Source of the DNA: Labyrinthula sp. Ha
Taxonomy: Eukaryota; Sar; Bigyra; Labyrinthulida; Labyrinthulaceae
Assembly (NCBI GenBank): GCA_015227615.1
Contig: JAALGZ010000010.1
Coordinates: forward strand, 868,001 to 932,000
DNA length: 64,000 bases
Direction of reading: 5' to 3'
Made by a program: the position numbers and the translations under genes. Below are positions 1 to 10,618 of the stretch, piece by piece (positions within the stretch are counted from its first letter, which is position 1; every line of letters begins with the position of its first letter). The notes below the pieces were generated by a model, which made no database searches, was not told where the DNA came from, and saw only the letters and a list, made by a program, of their open reading frames with translations.

Positions 1-1334
1 CATAACTATGAGTTTTAATTGATTCAATAAACTCTTCATTCATAACTGTTCTAGTAACCAATTCTTTTTCAAAAGGCATTTTGTATTTCGTTGCTAGTTG
101 TTGTGTTGGATCAACATCATATTTAAATACTGTAGGAAGTGCATTATTTACTCTTTGAACGCTTAACTCATATTTTGAAATTGTTTTCCAATTAAAGAAC
201 TCTGGGTGTATTGAAAAAATATCAATATCATTCAAAAATAAAGTAGATTCACTATTTTGTTGAAAACTTCTACCAAATAAGCTTCTAATAGTAGATGTTT
301 TCCCAACTCTACTATTTCCCATAAATAAAGCTTGACATTCATTTAAACGCTGAGTTTCTTTGTATTTAGATTGCAATACATTTGTACAAAATCTTATTAA
401 TTTTTTCATAACCATTTTTTCATTAAATATTTTATCTCTTGTTATTTCGAATAACATAAGCGCAGGAAGAAAATCAATCAGGTCTTGAATTTCAGCTAAA
501 CTTTTGTGATCACTTTTTATTTTACCTATCCTCAAACTAGAAATTAACAAAAAAACACACAATACATAAACTTGAACAGAAAATTTAAATTTTTCAAACA
601 TGATTTTGTTACTCTAATTATATTTTCTGTGTGATCCTCAGTTAAAGAAGCTTCTTCAATGCTAAAATTTAATGAAACTCAAAAATGGAATCCAATACTC
701 CATAAACTTTTCATCTTTGACATTTCTTCTAGAATCTTACATACCATACTTGACTTTAACATATTTCCTTTTAGTCTGCTTTAACAAAAAAAACACAAAT
801 TACGTTATTGCGTTTACTTTTAGTCCACTGATGAATTGTGTAAGAGTTTCATCAAGAGGAATATCGCATTCGAAAATCCTAAAGGATAAAGAAAAGCATC
901 AAATTACGCAATAGACTTAACATTCTACTCTGTTTTTATGTTCTCAAGAGAACGGAGATTATTTTTACTTACTTTACATCTTGTAAATCTGAAGTTAAGA
1001 GAACAGTAAAAAGTACAAAAGTAACACTACATTAGGGAATTTTTCAAACCACTCTACGAAAGAATCTTCAAGTACATGTAAAGAACAAAAATGGAAACTA
1101 ATATTTAACTTGATAATAAGATTTACTGCAGACTTGTTATTTCTTTTGTTGGTTCTAATTCTCCCAAGAAGAGTTCAGTTTCCTGTTTAAACCTCTTTCC
1201 TTCTACTCGACGGTACCTCTCGTCATATGACCTATTAATTAAAAAATAAGAGACATGAACCCATGGGGACTAAAGTCGTTTTTTACGAGTCTTGTTTCAA
1301 ACTGTTCCCTGATTGATAGGGTCTTATGAGACAT
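1..1334 (-). pseudogene. decayed LRR + Ras/ROC-like GTPase gene, 3' end outside window
   Basis: The minus strand shows gene-like reading from an ATG at 1334 down to the window edge, in pieces that change frame. The last piece (601 to 1) is open without a stop and carries a Walker A/P-loop (GNSRVGKTST, about residues 97-106 counted from the ATG at 601). It is followed by text resembling the switch region of ROC/Ras-like GTPases. Upstream pieces look like ribonuclease-inhibitor-type leucine-rich repeats (for example CDIPLDETLTQFISGLKVNA near 800-870). Frame changes fall near the A7 run at 549-555, near 1140 and near a T6 run around 1240, with extra stops around 690 and 815. An LRR-then-GTPase order resembles ROCO/NLR-like surveillance proteins, but no COR domain is visible before the edge. 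It could be an intact gene with assembly indels; I favour a pseudogene. Confidence 0.55.
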
Positions 1335-3196
1335 TTATATCTTTTTAGACTTCTTTTCGTTCTTGAATTCGAATGGTATGTTGCAATGTGTTCCATTCTG
1401 TTGCAATTCGTGTATTCTCTGAAAAGGATCGGAATAAAACAATCTTTTACCAATTGTTGTGCGAGATTTGATATCTTTTTGGGTCTCTTATTCTTTTTAG
1501 CAATATATATATTAAGAAATAGGTTGTATGGATATACTAAAGCCCCCGTTGTGATATTTCGTCATACGCAGTTTGACACGTCATTCTAATAAACGTATTT
1601 TGTTAATATAGTTTGAAAATATAACCTTTATTAGCAGTTTTTAAGTCATAAAAAAGCATTGTTATAAAAAAAGGAATTCATTTTTATTGTTCTACTGAAG
1701 TCTACGGCTATTTATCTTTACTGTATTCTACTGAAGTCTGTTTACTTTGAAAGCTTCTCGAAGATCCTGGTAGCGCTCGTCTTTTTTACATATATACAAT
1801 GACGGAAAACCTCAATACAATAGACTTAATCTTTTTTCATCGGGGAGGAGTTATATAACGCACTTGCTTCCTGAAAATAAGGCTAATACTATTTTTCAAC
1901 TAATTTGAGGGCCGAAAGCTATATGTGAAATTAATTCTACAGTAATTATGGAAGTCTTCCAAATGTCAAGACAATTTTTCTTTGAATTTGTGAAACTAAG
2001 TGGTTTTGAGAGGTTTTGCACCACAAATTGAAAACTAGGTCCTGCATCCCGATTTCATCCGATTTCCCCCTCTATTTTGCCAAAGGTATCTGCTTTCGTA
2101 CCTTTTTCATACAGCTTTTTCTGTTATATGCACAGATTTCTTTGCCCTAGTTTAATCAAAACTGCAACATGAATCCAAGAGAGCAAAGAGTTGTAAGAAA
2201 GAATAGCCATGTTTCATTCTATTATCTATGCATTTTTTCGAAGTATCACTACTCCAAGGATCTTAAGAACAAGGAAATGATGCTCTACAGAATGATTATT
2301 CCTGGAATACAATGGCTAGTGACAAAATATTTTCAACTTAATCTGTTTTCCAGTTAACGTGAAACTAAAAGTGCTTAAATGACCTGATCTCTACACTAGA
2401 GGGTATCTTAAGCTACAAGTAGTGAGTTTAGATCTTGTCTTTAAAAGTGCAGGTAAATCCTGCAGAATACTAAAACGTTAGGACATTTTCCTTTTATTAT
2501 TGATAAGTAGTTGCCAAGTTGCTAGAGTTATTGTCTTTATATGGTGCTTCATCAGCCTAAACAAATGTTTTCGGTATTGTTAGCCATTATTGTTTCGCTA
2601 AAGTGGGCTAAGAGATATAGCGAATATGTTGCTAGAACAGGCTTTTGTATGTTAAACACATATAATGAGTATACTAGTGATATGTCTTGTTGCTGTAAAA
2701 TATCTGCTGCCTCTTATTTTGCAAGGTTGCTGCTTTGACCGAATGGATGTTTGAAGTTTTTCTTTATATCTCTGTTTCTGTTGGTTCTTAATGCTTAATT
2801 ACTCAAAATAAAGACAGTAAGTATATGTCTTTCTACACATCTAATAGAGTGCTAACTACTTAAGCCTCTTCTCAAAATATTGATATAAGAGTTCACTTAA
2901 CCATACTTGTGGTTATAATCAAGTAAATTTAACGAATATTTTCAATAATTGTTCTTTGAAGAATTTCTGTATTGATAACTACTTAGTATATGCTTGAGTA
3001 GAACTAGTCGAGAATTACCTCACCTATTTCAATTATAGGAAATATATCTATTTAATGCTAAGTTATCAAGGTCGTTGGCATTGTCATACATATATAGCTT
3101 GGGAGAATATGAATAAGGTTAGGAATGCATCTGTTATTGGTTTAATTTAATTCCAAAAAAGCAAACAGTATCTTTTTATTCGATTTCATTGCCTCT
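1335..3196. other. intergenic, no gene recognised
   Basis: AT-rich sequence with only short, compositionally random ORFs (for example near 1326-1589 and 2541-2738). I see no RNA gene, repeat array or conserved motif. Confidence 0.5.
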
Positions 3197-4028
3197 CTGC
3201 TAAAGTATTTTTCTTTAGTTATTGAAGAATCTTCCTTGCTTCAATTATTTCTGGATGTGATATTAGAACGGTTGATGCCGGAGTTTAAAGAATTGAAAGT
3301 TGATGATGTGGTGCAATATGCTTTCATGTTTACCTAGCATGATAGAGAATGTGACAATAAATGCGGAAAAAAATGGCTTAGAATATGTGGCGTAGGGAGT
3401 GGTATATTCTTGGTATTCAATGGTTTAAGAGATAGAGATTAAAGAAAGTTTGGTAGAGAATGAAAGATGTAGTACTCTAGCTGTAGACTTTACAACAACT
3501 AATGAGTAAGAAATGAATGGTCGCTTTAAAATAATACTGGATACGAGCAGTAAATACAGTATTGGGGTGACAACAATATGTATAATTTGTTGATCTGTTA
3601 TTAGACTATATATTTGTTTCAGATAAAACAATATTAATTATATATTTGGTTCACAAGATGGACTTGTGGATAATTTGGAGAAATCATACTTCGCCAGGGC
3701 TGAAAAAGAATCAAATTTGCTGCTTTTCGAGCAAGATGAAAGGTCTGCTGAATACAGAGAGAATGAAGATACAGAATAAGCATATTTCAGTCGACAAGAG
3801 CGAGAAAAAGACACAGAAAATACGGGGGGGATACAAAACGAGTAGTTGAAAAGGAATTTCTTTGGATTTAGTAGGGGAAGGAATCTGAAAAATGAAGAAA
3901 ATAATTGTGGCTTCGACGAACTGCTAGAGATAGACTTAGGTAGGAAATGTGAAATGTTAGAAGTTGTAGGCTTACTTCTCTTGCCTTTCGAGAGGAATAT
4001 TTTCTCAGGAAAGTTAAGTAGACACTGA
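3197..4028 (+). pseudogene. eroded unidentified coding region
   Basis: From 3197 to 3337 one frame reads as a plausible hydrophobic/acidic helix segment ending at a TAG. A second frame then carries gene-like text from 3339 to 4028, interrupted by nonsense codons at 3507, 3591, 3624, 3777 and 3843. The stretch 3645-3840 is rich in Glu, Lys, Ser and Arg (NLEKSYFARAEKESNLLLFE), and 3846-4028 has a leucine-rich end. Two stops in the last 128 codons is fewer than random AT-rich DNA would give. I do not recognise the family. It is most likely a decayed gene; chance coding-like composition is the alternative. Confidence 0.38.
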
Positions 4029-5489
4029 GTGCTCTACCAAAAAATTGAACAATTAAGCAGAAGCGAAACAAATTTTGACATCAAGATAAATAAGATTTCA
4101 AACTTCTTAACTTGTTGGCGATCTGTTCAAGTCTTTTATTTGCTATACGGTGCCGCATCATTAAAGCATGGAAACAAACAGTGATTTTTTTAGGTCCCAT
4201 TTCAAATAAACGAAACAACAAAATTGACTAAATAAAGCAATATACCTTTTGATAACTCTAACTTTAGGTGAGAAGAAAAATATCTTAGACTAAGCCCTAA
4301 CTATTCATCCTTCCTACAGTACTATTCGAATAAGATCTCCATACCAGTACAATATATTTGAAAGACAGCTATAAAGTATTCTTTATATATATTGACGCAA
4401 GTTGTTTTATATTGTGTTCACTTAACAATTAATTATGGTGATACCCACCTCAATAAAACCAAACTAACTCCTACGGTACTATCTTAACTACCTTCACTTT
4501 TAGTGCTTTATTCTCAACACAACACTCAACATATAACAACAATATATTTCAGCACTTTAACAGTATTCATACAATCTCATAAGAAAACTTAATCTTGAAC
4601 AGAAAAGCTATTGACCTTACTTGGTAACATGTACCTTGACTAGCTCGACTTTTGTATACCCTATTAGAGAATAGAGGTTGAACTGATGGGAATTTGTTTT
4701 ATTATATTTGGATGATTTAATACTTGACGATTAACTTTGGTAGAAATTTTGTATAATGAAACTATCTCTTTCAAAGAAAGTCATGCAAGTGATTAGTAAT
4801 ATAATTTTTCTGTTCTCTTTCAAGGCATATATTAGATTTTTTTTCATGTGAAAAAGTGAACATGTAGACGCGATCCTCCTGTTGAACAAGTTGGAAAATT
4901 ATATTGTATTTACTGCTTCAATTTGGAGGAAACAAAATATAATAAAAAAATCATAGACATTGACTAATTCTCAAGAATCAATTCAGAGAACTGAGTTTGG
5001 TTCAATAATTTAATGGATTTCCAAAAATTTCAAATGAGCAAGTAGAAACTACGAAACTATTTAGAAAAGTAAAGCAGTTCATAACATTCCCCTATGGAGA
5101 TCTTGGTAAATGAATTTATTTAATCTAAACAAGAATAAGACTTAGAGACAAATTTCAACGCGAAAAACTCCCTCACAAACTATTATTCTTATGAAATATA
5201 GGGTCAAGCAAGAAAAGAAATAATAAAAGAGAATAGTTGGATAACCACCCATTCTGGTTACTTAAACAAAAGAAACAAGATTTTCCTTGTTTGCAGCATA
5301 ACACCTGAGTCCCTTAGATCCCATATGCTCAAAAAAGAACAACAAAACGCATCAACTAGGAAAACCTGAATTTCTTCCTCTGACAATTCTTAAGCTGACC
5401 ACAAATATTGTTCACAATACCGGCTGCGTCATTCACACCTACCTTCTCTTGTCTTTAAACAATTATGTTTGTTACATTTCTTGTTAGAT
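4029..5489. other. intergenic, no gene recognised
   Basis: AT-rich spacer upstream of the 3' end of the minus-strand glycosyltransferase. No supported gene, RNA or repeat. It presumably contains that gene's 3' UTR. Confidence 0.5.
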
Positions 5490-6827
5490 TTAATCCAGGA
5501 GTCCTTTTGTTTTAGCTTGTTGAAAGATATCATTGTTATAAAAAGGACAGCTTTCATCCAAGTGCCATTGCTTCATCTTTATAAATCTTTGTGCTTTATT
5601 ATTACTTACTGCATGAACAACAAAAGTTTTATTTTCATCAAAACCATATTTTGTTGTACTCTTCCAAAGAGTAAAAAATAACCATCTAGGTAATATTCTT
5701 TGTTCAATTTGTTGCATCTTTGGATGTCGTAATATACTATTAAACAACTGTTGATCACTTGTTTCTTTTATATAACATAAATTTTGCAAACTTTGTAAGA
5801 AATATTTTGATTTTATCGTATTCTTAAAATAAACAAATCCTGAATTTACATATCCATACATATCTTCTCTTGGGGAATACATACCAAGTAAATCTCTTCT
5901 TAAACTCGCTTTTTCCAACCATGGAAATGGATCTCTCAAGAATATTAAATCTACATCCATCAGTAACACATTTTTACCTTGTTGTATAATAAAGTTACAA
6001 GCAAAAGCTAGTATATTATTAATTGTTGCATGAGATCCAACATTTGCTTTATTATTATATGTAGAACTTATTTTAAGACCTTCTCGATGAGCTATTTCAT
6101 ACCAATCTAGTGGCTCAGCAATAAATCCAAATCCAGTAACTATTTCATATGTCTTTTTATCTGTAGGAACAATATACATATATTTTCTTGGGTCAAATAC
6201 ATTATTTTTTATACAACTACAAGCCCAATTTAAAAAAAGATAAAGTTGTCCTTCATTAACACTTGAAACAATTATATTTTTTGAAGGTAGTTTTGTTCGA
6301 AGTCTAACTCGACGGGATGCGCTTACTTTAGTTGCGAGAAAACCTTTTTCCAAAGCCTCCGTTTTTTCAATAGAATGTGCTCTACATTTTTTACAAGTTG
6401 GGTCTGTTTTACAAACAAGTTCTGTTTGTTTTCCGACTTTTGCATTTGTTTTTTCATCACACATATTTGCTTTTTCTATTGTTAAAGGAAGTTTTGGTTG
6501 TCCTTCATAGTTTTTAGTACAAGAATCATCTAAAGGATCTATATCACAAGGATCAAAGCTTTTATATATAGTTAGAAAGTTTGTCATGTTTATTTTATCT
6601 TTAACTGCATTTCTTAAATTTGTATTTTCTTTCTCTAGTTTAACTATTTCAGCTTGTAAGTCTGTTAAATTGGTTATTTCTGGAAGCTCTGATGATATTT
6701 TAGTTGGATTAGAAGTAGAGAATTGAAAACTTTGTAAATTTATGAATTCTGATTCAGTTGAAGAGAGAAAAACGACTCCAACACCCAAGCATAATGTTAC
6801 GAGTAAAAATACTTCGACTGGTTTCAT
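5490..6827 (-). CDS. type II membrane glycosyltransferase, nucleotide-diphospho-sugar transferase family
   Basis: Predicted Golgi/ER lumenal glycosyltransferase of the nucleotide-diphospho-sugar transferase family (Pfam Nucleotid_trans type, as in plant and algal cell-wall arabinosyl/xylosyltransferases). The ATG at 6827 puts a basic residue cluster and a membrane anchor (VEVFLLVTLCLGVGVVFL) at the N terminus. The frame stays open to 6941, with other possible starts, but the anchor fits best near the N terminus. A short coiled-coil stem and a Cys-rich stem region (C-x2-C-x2-C-like) follow. The catalytic region has the metal-binding DVD in LLMDVDLIFLRDPFPWL, then VNSGFVYFK and DQQLFNSILR, all family hallmarks. 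About 445 aa, uninterrupted. The sugar donor and acceptor cannot be read from sequence. Confidence 0.88.
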   Translation of the reverse strand: MKPVEVFLLVTLCLGVGVVFLSSTESEFINLQSFQFSTSNPTKISSELPEITNLTDLQAEIVKLEKENTNLRNAVKDKINMTNFLTIYKSFDPCDIDPLDDSCTKNYEGQPKLPLTIEKANMCDEKTNAKVGKQTELVCKTDPTCKKCRAHSIEKTEALEKGFLATKVSASRRVRLRTKLPSKNIIVSSVNEGQLYLFLNWACSCIKNNVFDPRKYMYIVPTDKKTYEIVTGFGFIAEPLDWYEIAHREGLKISSTYNNKANVGSHATINNILAFACNFIIQQGKNVLLMDVDLIFLRDPFPWLEKASLRRDLLGMYSPREDMYGYVNSGFVYFKNTIKSKYFLQSLQNLCYIKETSDQQLFNSILRHPKMQQIEQRILPRWLFFTLWKSTTKYGFDENKTFVVHAVSNNKAQRFIKMKQWHLDESCPFYNNDIFQQAKTKGLLD

Positions 6828-6941
6828 TTTTCTTCTTCGGGCTATGTGGCCAAATTCCTGCGTCCTTGTGTGCAAAATGAATTCTAACATCCAACCGTTA
6901 ATTAACGTTATGCTGTTAAAAATATAGTACATATAATACAA

Positions 6942-8696
6942 TATATGCTACTTGTTCTTACCAATAATCTTGACATTTTCCGGTATTAGCTGTTCCTTTT
7001 ATTAGAAAAATGATATAAATGCATTATTTTGGTAAAAGGAAACTTTAAACTCAATTCTTGCTCATTATAGATAAGATTATGAAACTTAGGAAAGCAAAAA
7101 GTTTTTTATTTAAATTGATACAAGCATTGTAAGATCGAAACTTATCAGTGTCAATAACAGTTTTGAATGTACAGGCAGTGAGAACTCGAAGGACAACAAG
7201 TTGTTCTTAATCATCAACCTAAGAGGGTGGGTGAAATTATCAGGCAAATAGAGATTAAACTTTGAGAGTTCCAATGATTGTTAAAGTGATTTCCTTTAAT
7301 ACTAGTTATTTGAAGTGGTTGTTCTAAGCTTAAACTCTTCTCTTAAGTCTAAACACAAAAGTCAATGGCTCTGAAAAAAACCAATATAACAATAGCGAAT
7401 AAGATCAGCACGCAAACTTTCGACCCAAATCAAATTTCTATATGTATAATATTTGTACAACCTGCAGAATTTATTATTCAAAAGCTTTTCCAAAACACTT
7501 GCAATCTATTGAATCAAAATTCGAATGATAACCCTACCCTAACGAAAAGTGTAGAACTTTGCTCGAACTCGAGCGATAGACACTCTTACGGGTGAGTATG
7601 AACTCGATTTGTACCAAAAATAAGGGCAAAGGGAAAGAAAAGAAATTATAAAAGGTTGGAACAAGGAGTGACATAGAATATATACAAAACGAAAGATATA
7701 ATGAGCCAAGAAAATCAGAAATAGATTTTAAATTTGAATACTGAATTGCTCAGCAACATTTTCCTAAGCAACTCATGTAAGAGCTATTTGCAAGAATTAA
7801 CGACACAAAACAATTTCATAGAGGAAATTATGCAAAAGTTGTAGAAGAAAAACATAACAGGGTCTATTTAGTGCAATTGAAAGAGAATCATATGTGTCGA
7901 GCTCATTGTGGAGTATGAACAGTATTATAAGAATTTGGGAAAAGCGTTTCATCAAGTTAGGGACATTTTTCGAAAATTTCATCTATGTGATTAAAAACTC
8001 AGGAAATATTTATGAAAAAAAATAGAATCAAACTAATTTCCTAAGTAAAATATTTAACTTCATAGAAAATGTGGAATCCAAAGGGATAATCTGGAACTAT
8101 GGGAATGTTGGAACTCTAGTGTTTTGGTATAGGAGATTACGATCACGAGAGAACCTTGAAATAAGTGTTGATGGGTTAAATTTTGATAGAATATAAAAAG
8201 AAGTATTTTTTTTTTCACTGGGAGGGGAAAGGTGGGTGCAGATACAATAGAATTATTACATGAGAATTCCACCTCTATCGATTTGTAATATATTAATATA
8301 GCAAATTTAAGAACTGAAGAAAGAATAGCAACCTTATTTTTGCTTGGGATATGTCAAGCACTTCTATAGGTACATGAAACCAACGTGGGCATTGTCTAGT
8401 TTAAGTATGCTGGAAAAGGGAACGGAATTCAAAAAATTAGTTCAGGGAATGCTATCATGTTAAGTGTAAATACAGTAGCGACATCTATTCACACAAAACG
8501 TAGAACTAACAATTAGAATATAAAAGTAGATTGATGGGTTGCCAGCAGTATAGCACATCTATATATCCAACATTCAGATTATATTTAACAAGCTAGGGTT
8601 AACGTTCTGGTGAATAAGACCTTCCCCATGATTTAGAAAAACCTAGATCAATCTATGGTGCGCATCGAAAGACTAGAAGTGGTTCTTAGTGCAATT
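6942..8696. other. intergenic between glycosyltransferase and retrotransposon
   Basis: AT-rich spacer without a supported gene. It holds the glycosyltransferase promoter region and ends at the left LTR. Short ORFs here lack recognisable motifs. Confidence 0.5.
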
Positions 8697-8820
8697 TGGC
8701 ACGGTTGTGCCTGATGTATTATAGTTAACTGTTTGAGATATAGAACTAGTAATAATCTAAGCGTTAATAACTTAACTTGAGAATTATAAAAGTAAAAAGA
8801 AGAATCCGGAGAGTGCGTCA
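8697..8820 (+). repeat. 5' LTR (124 bp)
   Basis: Identical to 15856-15979. Starts TGGCAC and ends GTGCGTCA (TG...CA). The first bases form a small hairpin (GGCAC, loop GGTT, GTGCC). A TATAAAAG box lies only about 28 bp from the 3' end, so U3 fills most of the LTR and R/U5 must be very short. Confidence 0.95.
8785..8792 (+). promoter_or_regulatory. TATA box of the 5' LTR
   Basis: TATAAAAG within the LTR. With usual Pol II spacing, initiation would fall at about 8815-8822, at the very end of the LTR. The 3' LTR carries the same box at 15944-15951 and could fire into downstream DNA, antisense to the actin-like gene. Confidence 0.6.
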
Positions 8821-8870
8821 TTGTTTAAACAAAGCGCGAGAAGTCATAATTTAGTCTTTGGTTAAGCAAT
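8821..8870 (+). other. leader between LTR and gag, primer-binding region
   Basis: The bases just inside the 5' LTR do not start with TGG, so a standard tRNA-3'-end primer-binding site is not apparent. Instead there is a perfect 12-bp palindrome (TTGTTTAAACAA, 8821-8832) followed by a GC-rich patch. The gag ATG is at 8871. Confidence 0.55.
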
Positions 8871-10571
8871 ATGAGTCAGAACGAATCGAATCAAGAAGAG
8901 GTGGATCCCGCAAACAATCTAGATGATGTCGCGCGGGAGGATGAACTCGCTGAGCAAGGTCCTCAGACGAATCCTGCAAGTGGTCCAGAGCAGGAGGAGG
9001 TCAAGGAAGAGGAAGAGGGCTCAGAGGGAGGATCTAGTGCGAATAGAATGATCTTGGATGATCGTGGTAACCCGATAACACAGGCGGAATACAGAAGAAT
9101 ACGGCAGGGCCGTCCTTCGATGATACCTGATCCTGTGAGAGGTGGTTCTTCTAGAGAGCCAAGGGGTAGGAGTAGCGATGCTAGGTCCCAGTTGAGCGGG
9201 GAAGGAGGAAGGGAGTCGTCTCCTAGAAATGGTGGAACATTCACACCTGCAGCAGCAGCACGTCCTCTGGGAGGTGTAGCGGCTCGGACGACGCAGTTTG
9301 GGCGTCAAATAAACCGTGGTGGCCTTTCCATCCCCCAGATACGTCCACCAAAACTTAAGGAACTGAGTAGCTTGCGCCGAACGCCGTTAGCACAGTTTCT
9401 TTCGAGGTTCGACAAGGCACAAAGGAGAGCAGATTCCATGGCGTATCCACCGCTTGAGATAGCAGAGTGGCTGGATATCTCCATTCAAGATCAGCTTGAA
9501 GCCCAGGGGGTAGATGTCTTGGACACGGCAGCTGTTAGAGCGCATCTAGGTCGTCGACTTGATCTTTTGGATAAAAGTAGGAGTAAGATGGCTTTGGCCT
9601 TGCTGCGAGAAAAGCTTTCATGGCCTGTTGAGTGTACTACAGGTGAAGAGGCATTGGCCGTATTCATGCACGATGCTAGAGCATTAGTAGGTAAAGTCAA
9701 GATATCCCAGCGTCCAGTTCAGAAGCAGATGATCAGGATACTAATCCAAGCGCTTCCTGCGTACTTCAACTTGACCTATGAAGACTTCAAAGAAGAGTTC
9801 CCAGAGTCGAGAGACTTGGTAACTTTCGAGCAAGCTTTGGAAAAATATGCAGCCGTTGAGGATGTTCACATCAGATCCAGGAGAGCTAGGAAAGGAGGCC
9901 CTCGCCAGAAGAACCCAAATATTCGCATAATGTCAGCAGAGGTTAAACCTGGTGAGATGGAGAAGCAAAAGTGTAGTCGCTGCGGCTCGCTTGAACATAA
10001 ATTTCGCAGTTGTCCTGAAGTTACTTGTTTTAATTGTAGGGGAAAGGGCCACATAGCCCGTAACTGCCCCCAGCCTAGGAGACAGAGGAAGTCAGGGACG
10101 CGTAAAGTCGGTGCTCAAAACGTTACAGATAGCGAAGCAGAACATATACTGGTACAAAACGCGAAGTTTACGCACTCAGATATTATTGAATTACAGAATT
10201 ATGACAATAGCTGGTCAAGAGTAAAAGGAGTGCTAGACAGCGGTGCTGGTAAAACCATTGGCAGTTTAAAGCTGCATAAGAAGTTTTGTGGTACATCCAG
10301 AAAGTTGAATCCCCCAATTATAGTTGAATGGGGTGAGGGAACGATAGTGCGAGCTACTGAGGTCGGAGACATTGAAGCAAGAGTTATTGTAGATAACTTT
10401 GACCCTGTGTACCTCGGAACGATCAAGATGTACATGGTCGAGTCTGAGGAATGGAAGGATCTACTAATTGGACGCGAAAACTTGAGGAAGCTACAAGTAC
10501 TGCCAGAACAAGTAATGAGCAGGCTTCCGAGAGAGCTGAGAAACAAGTACGCGCCATCAGGGAACGCGTAG
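8871..10571 (+). CDS. gag-pro: gag-protease polyprotein of the retrotransposon
   Basis: 566 aa, ending at UAG 10569-10571. The N-terminal about 165 residues are acidic, then Gly/Arg/Ser-rich and disordered. Residues about 180-340 are helical and correspond in position to a Ty3/gypsy capsid domain. Two CCHC zinc knuckles (CX2CX4HX4C) follow: the first starts at residue 368 (CSRCGSLEHKFRSC) and the second near 387 (CFNCRGKGHIARNC). They would bind genomic RNA. A retropepsin-like aspartic protease follows, with catalytic D456 in LDSGAGKT and a later DLLIGRENL segment. Placing protease upstream of the stop means it is made with every gag molecule, while RT and integrase need passage through the stop. 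Same frame as pol. Confidence 0.93.
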   Translation: MSQNESNQEEVDPANNLDDVAREDELAEQGPQTNPASGPEQEEVKEEEEGSEGGSSANRMILDDRGNPITQAEYRRIRQGRPSMIPDPVRGGSSREPRGRSSDARSQLSGEGGRESSPRNGGTFTPAAAARPLGGVAARTTQFGRQINRGGLSIPQIRPPKLKELSSLRRTPLAQFLSRFDKAQRRADSMAYPPLEIAEWLDISIQDQLEAQGVDVLDTAAVRAHLGRRLDLLDKSRSKMALALLREKLSWPVECTTGEEALAVFMHDARALVGKVKISQRPVQKQMIRILIQALPAYFNLTYEDFKEEFPESRDLVTFEQALEKYAAVEDVHIRSRRARKGGPRQKNPNIRIMSAEVKPGEMEKQKCSRCGSLEHKFRSCPEVTCFNCRGKGHIARNCPQPRRQRKSGTRKVGAQNVTDSEAEHILVQNAKFTHSDIIELQNYDNSWSRVKGVLDSGAGKTIGSLKLHKKFCGTSRKLNPPIIVEWGEGTIVRATEVGDIEARVIVDNFDPVYLGTIKMYMVESEEWKDLLIGRENLRKLQVLPEQVMSRLPRELRNKYAPSGNA

Positions 10572-10618
10572 GATGAGGCGAAGGTTGCTACTAGTGTCGA
10601 GAAGCAACCTGAACGACA
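10569..10618 (+). promoter_or_regulatory. candidate stop-codon readthrough signal (UAG plus downstream hairpin)
   Basis: UAG at 10569-10571 is the only stop between gag-pro and pol, which share a frame. After a 10-nt spacer, AGGTTGCT (10582-10589) pairs perfectly with AGCAACCT (10603-10610) across a 13-nt loop. Loop bases TGTCG (10595-10599) are complementary to CGACA (10614-10618), so a pseudoknot is conceivable, although the 3-nt connector is short for an 8-bp stem. The layout resembles the gammaretrovirus gag-pol UAG readthrough signal (UAG, about 8-nt spacer, pseudoknot). Readthrough itself is inferred. Confidence 0.65.

Noticed and set aside
8963-9308. Minus-strand ORFs inside gag and many others inside pol
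   Set aside because: They are shadows of the GC-richer, constrained plus-strand frame and have low-complexity Ser/Pro/Arg composition.
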